Below, in pieces: positions 50,410 through 51,035 of a stretch of DNA of 51,035 nucleotides (within the stretch, counting starts at the first letter, position 1; each line of letters opens with the position of its first letter). This DNA is from Endotrypanum monterogeii (lineage: Eukaryota > Euglenozoa > Kinetoplastea > Trypanosomatida > Trypanosomatidae). The translations under genes were made by a program, and so were the position numbers. A model generated the notes under the pieces. That model was not told the origin of the DNA, did not search any database, and was given only the letters and a program-made list of their open reading frames with translations. The stretch is taken from contig CM007333.1 of assembly GCA_000333855.2 (NCBI GenBank), positions 399,595 through 450,629 of the forward strand, read 5' to 3'.

Positions 50410-51035
50410 TGCGAGCAAAGCTATGTGAATGGACACATACATACCGACATGCAAACAAAAAGGTACTCAGCGCTAGCGAGAAAGGAGACTTGTGTATTCT
50501 ACGTGGGGATATGGCTGCGTGTAGGGGGAAAAAAGGGGGATATGAGAAAGGGAATAGTAATGATATTTGTTTCGCGAGCACTTGAGTGAAACAAATGCTT
50601 CTGGTACCGTCTAGGTTGCTGTAGCATTTAAAGGTACTTGTGAGTTTGTCGTCATTAGTGTGCGCCTATGATTTGCGAGGGCAGCTAGTGGACTTTTATT
50701 TTGCACACCCCGCGGGCTGCAAGAGCCTTTTCCTCGTGGCGCCTTGGGCTTTGCGGCGTGTTTTTTCCGCTTGTTGCTTTGTCCGCCCGGCGTTTGCGGT
50801 TATGCCCCGTTGCCCCTGGCCCCGTTTCTATGGGGCCGGTTTGCGGGGGTTTGTGCTTTTTGGGCCCCGGGCCCGTGTGTGTGTGGGGGGGGGGGGTCCC
50901 CCTGGCGCCGGGCTTAGGGCGCGCCTTGCCCCCCCCCCCCCCTGGGGGCGCGGGGGCATGGGCGGGCGCCAGGCCGCGGGGCAGCCCCCTAGAATTCAAT
51001 GAAATGGCCCATGGGAATCGTCACGAACCTGTCCT
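50410..51035. other. Upstream flank with A-depleted GC-rich tail
   Basis: The stretch 50410-50700 resembles the AT-rich flank of the TM9SF gene. From about 50700 the sequence turns into G/C/T-only text: only three A in the 210 bases 50731-50940, with pure G and C runs at 50885-50896 and 50929-50942. From about 50990 it returns to ordinary composition. No gene is supported; the tail looks like a low-quality assembly end. Confidence 0.7.

Overview
The window reads as a stretch of nuclear chromosome from a trypanosomatid flagellate, most likely a relative of Leishmania. The genus is inferred and the species is not identified. All 15 supported protein genes lie on the minus strand, none needs an intron, and they are separated by 0.5-3.1 kb spacers full of pyrimidine/purine tracts and (CA)n, (TA)n and homopolymer runs. 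This is the layout of a kinetoplastid polycistronic unit processed by trans-splicing and polyadenylation. No promoter or strand switch is visible. Transcription runs from high to low coordinates, so the first gene in transcription order is the one at 48640-50409.

Right part (30-51 kb), in transcription order: a nine-span TM9SF/EMP70 protein in an AT-richer segment; an RNA polymerase III RPC5-like subunit; an EDC4/Ge-1-like mRNA-decay scaffold; an adenylate kinase 7-like protein (Rossmann-like region, adenylate kinase, Dpy-30) of the kind found in cilia and flagella; and a long coiled-coil protein with a WH1-like region and a degenerate FKBP-like region, resembling FKBP15.

Middle part (11-29 kb): a multi-span protein of unknown function; two type I membrane proteins (24586-26016 and 21673-22728) with a signal peptide, a four-cysteine ectodomain with C-type-lectin-like hallmarks and one membrane span; a mitochondrial-type LYR protein; a 1051-residue low-complexity hypothetical; and the GPN-loop GTPase GPN1. 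Left part (0-11 kb): a large EndoG-like nuclease and three small single-span membrane proteins.

The most interesting pattern is that five single-span proteins (752-982, 3261-3824, 5883-6335, 21673-22728, 24586-26016) share a Trp-rich signature at the start of the membrane helix (for example WSQSHWWV, WVENNWWV, WSDAHKWA). They look like one diverged family, with two full-length ectodomain forms and three short forms, scattered among unrelated genes.

The genes have no obvious common pathway, as is usual for such units. Assembly cautions: two N gaps (10378-10403 and 29238-29316), a near-perfect inverted duplication around the first gap, and an A-depleted GC-rich tail near the right end that is probably unreliable. 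Several open frames begin at GTG or TTG; starts were moved to the first plausible ATG.
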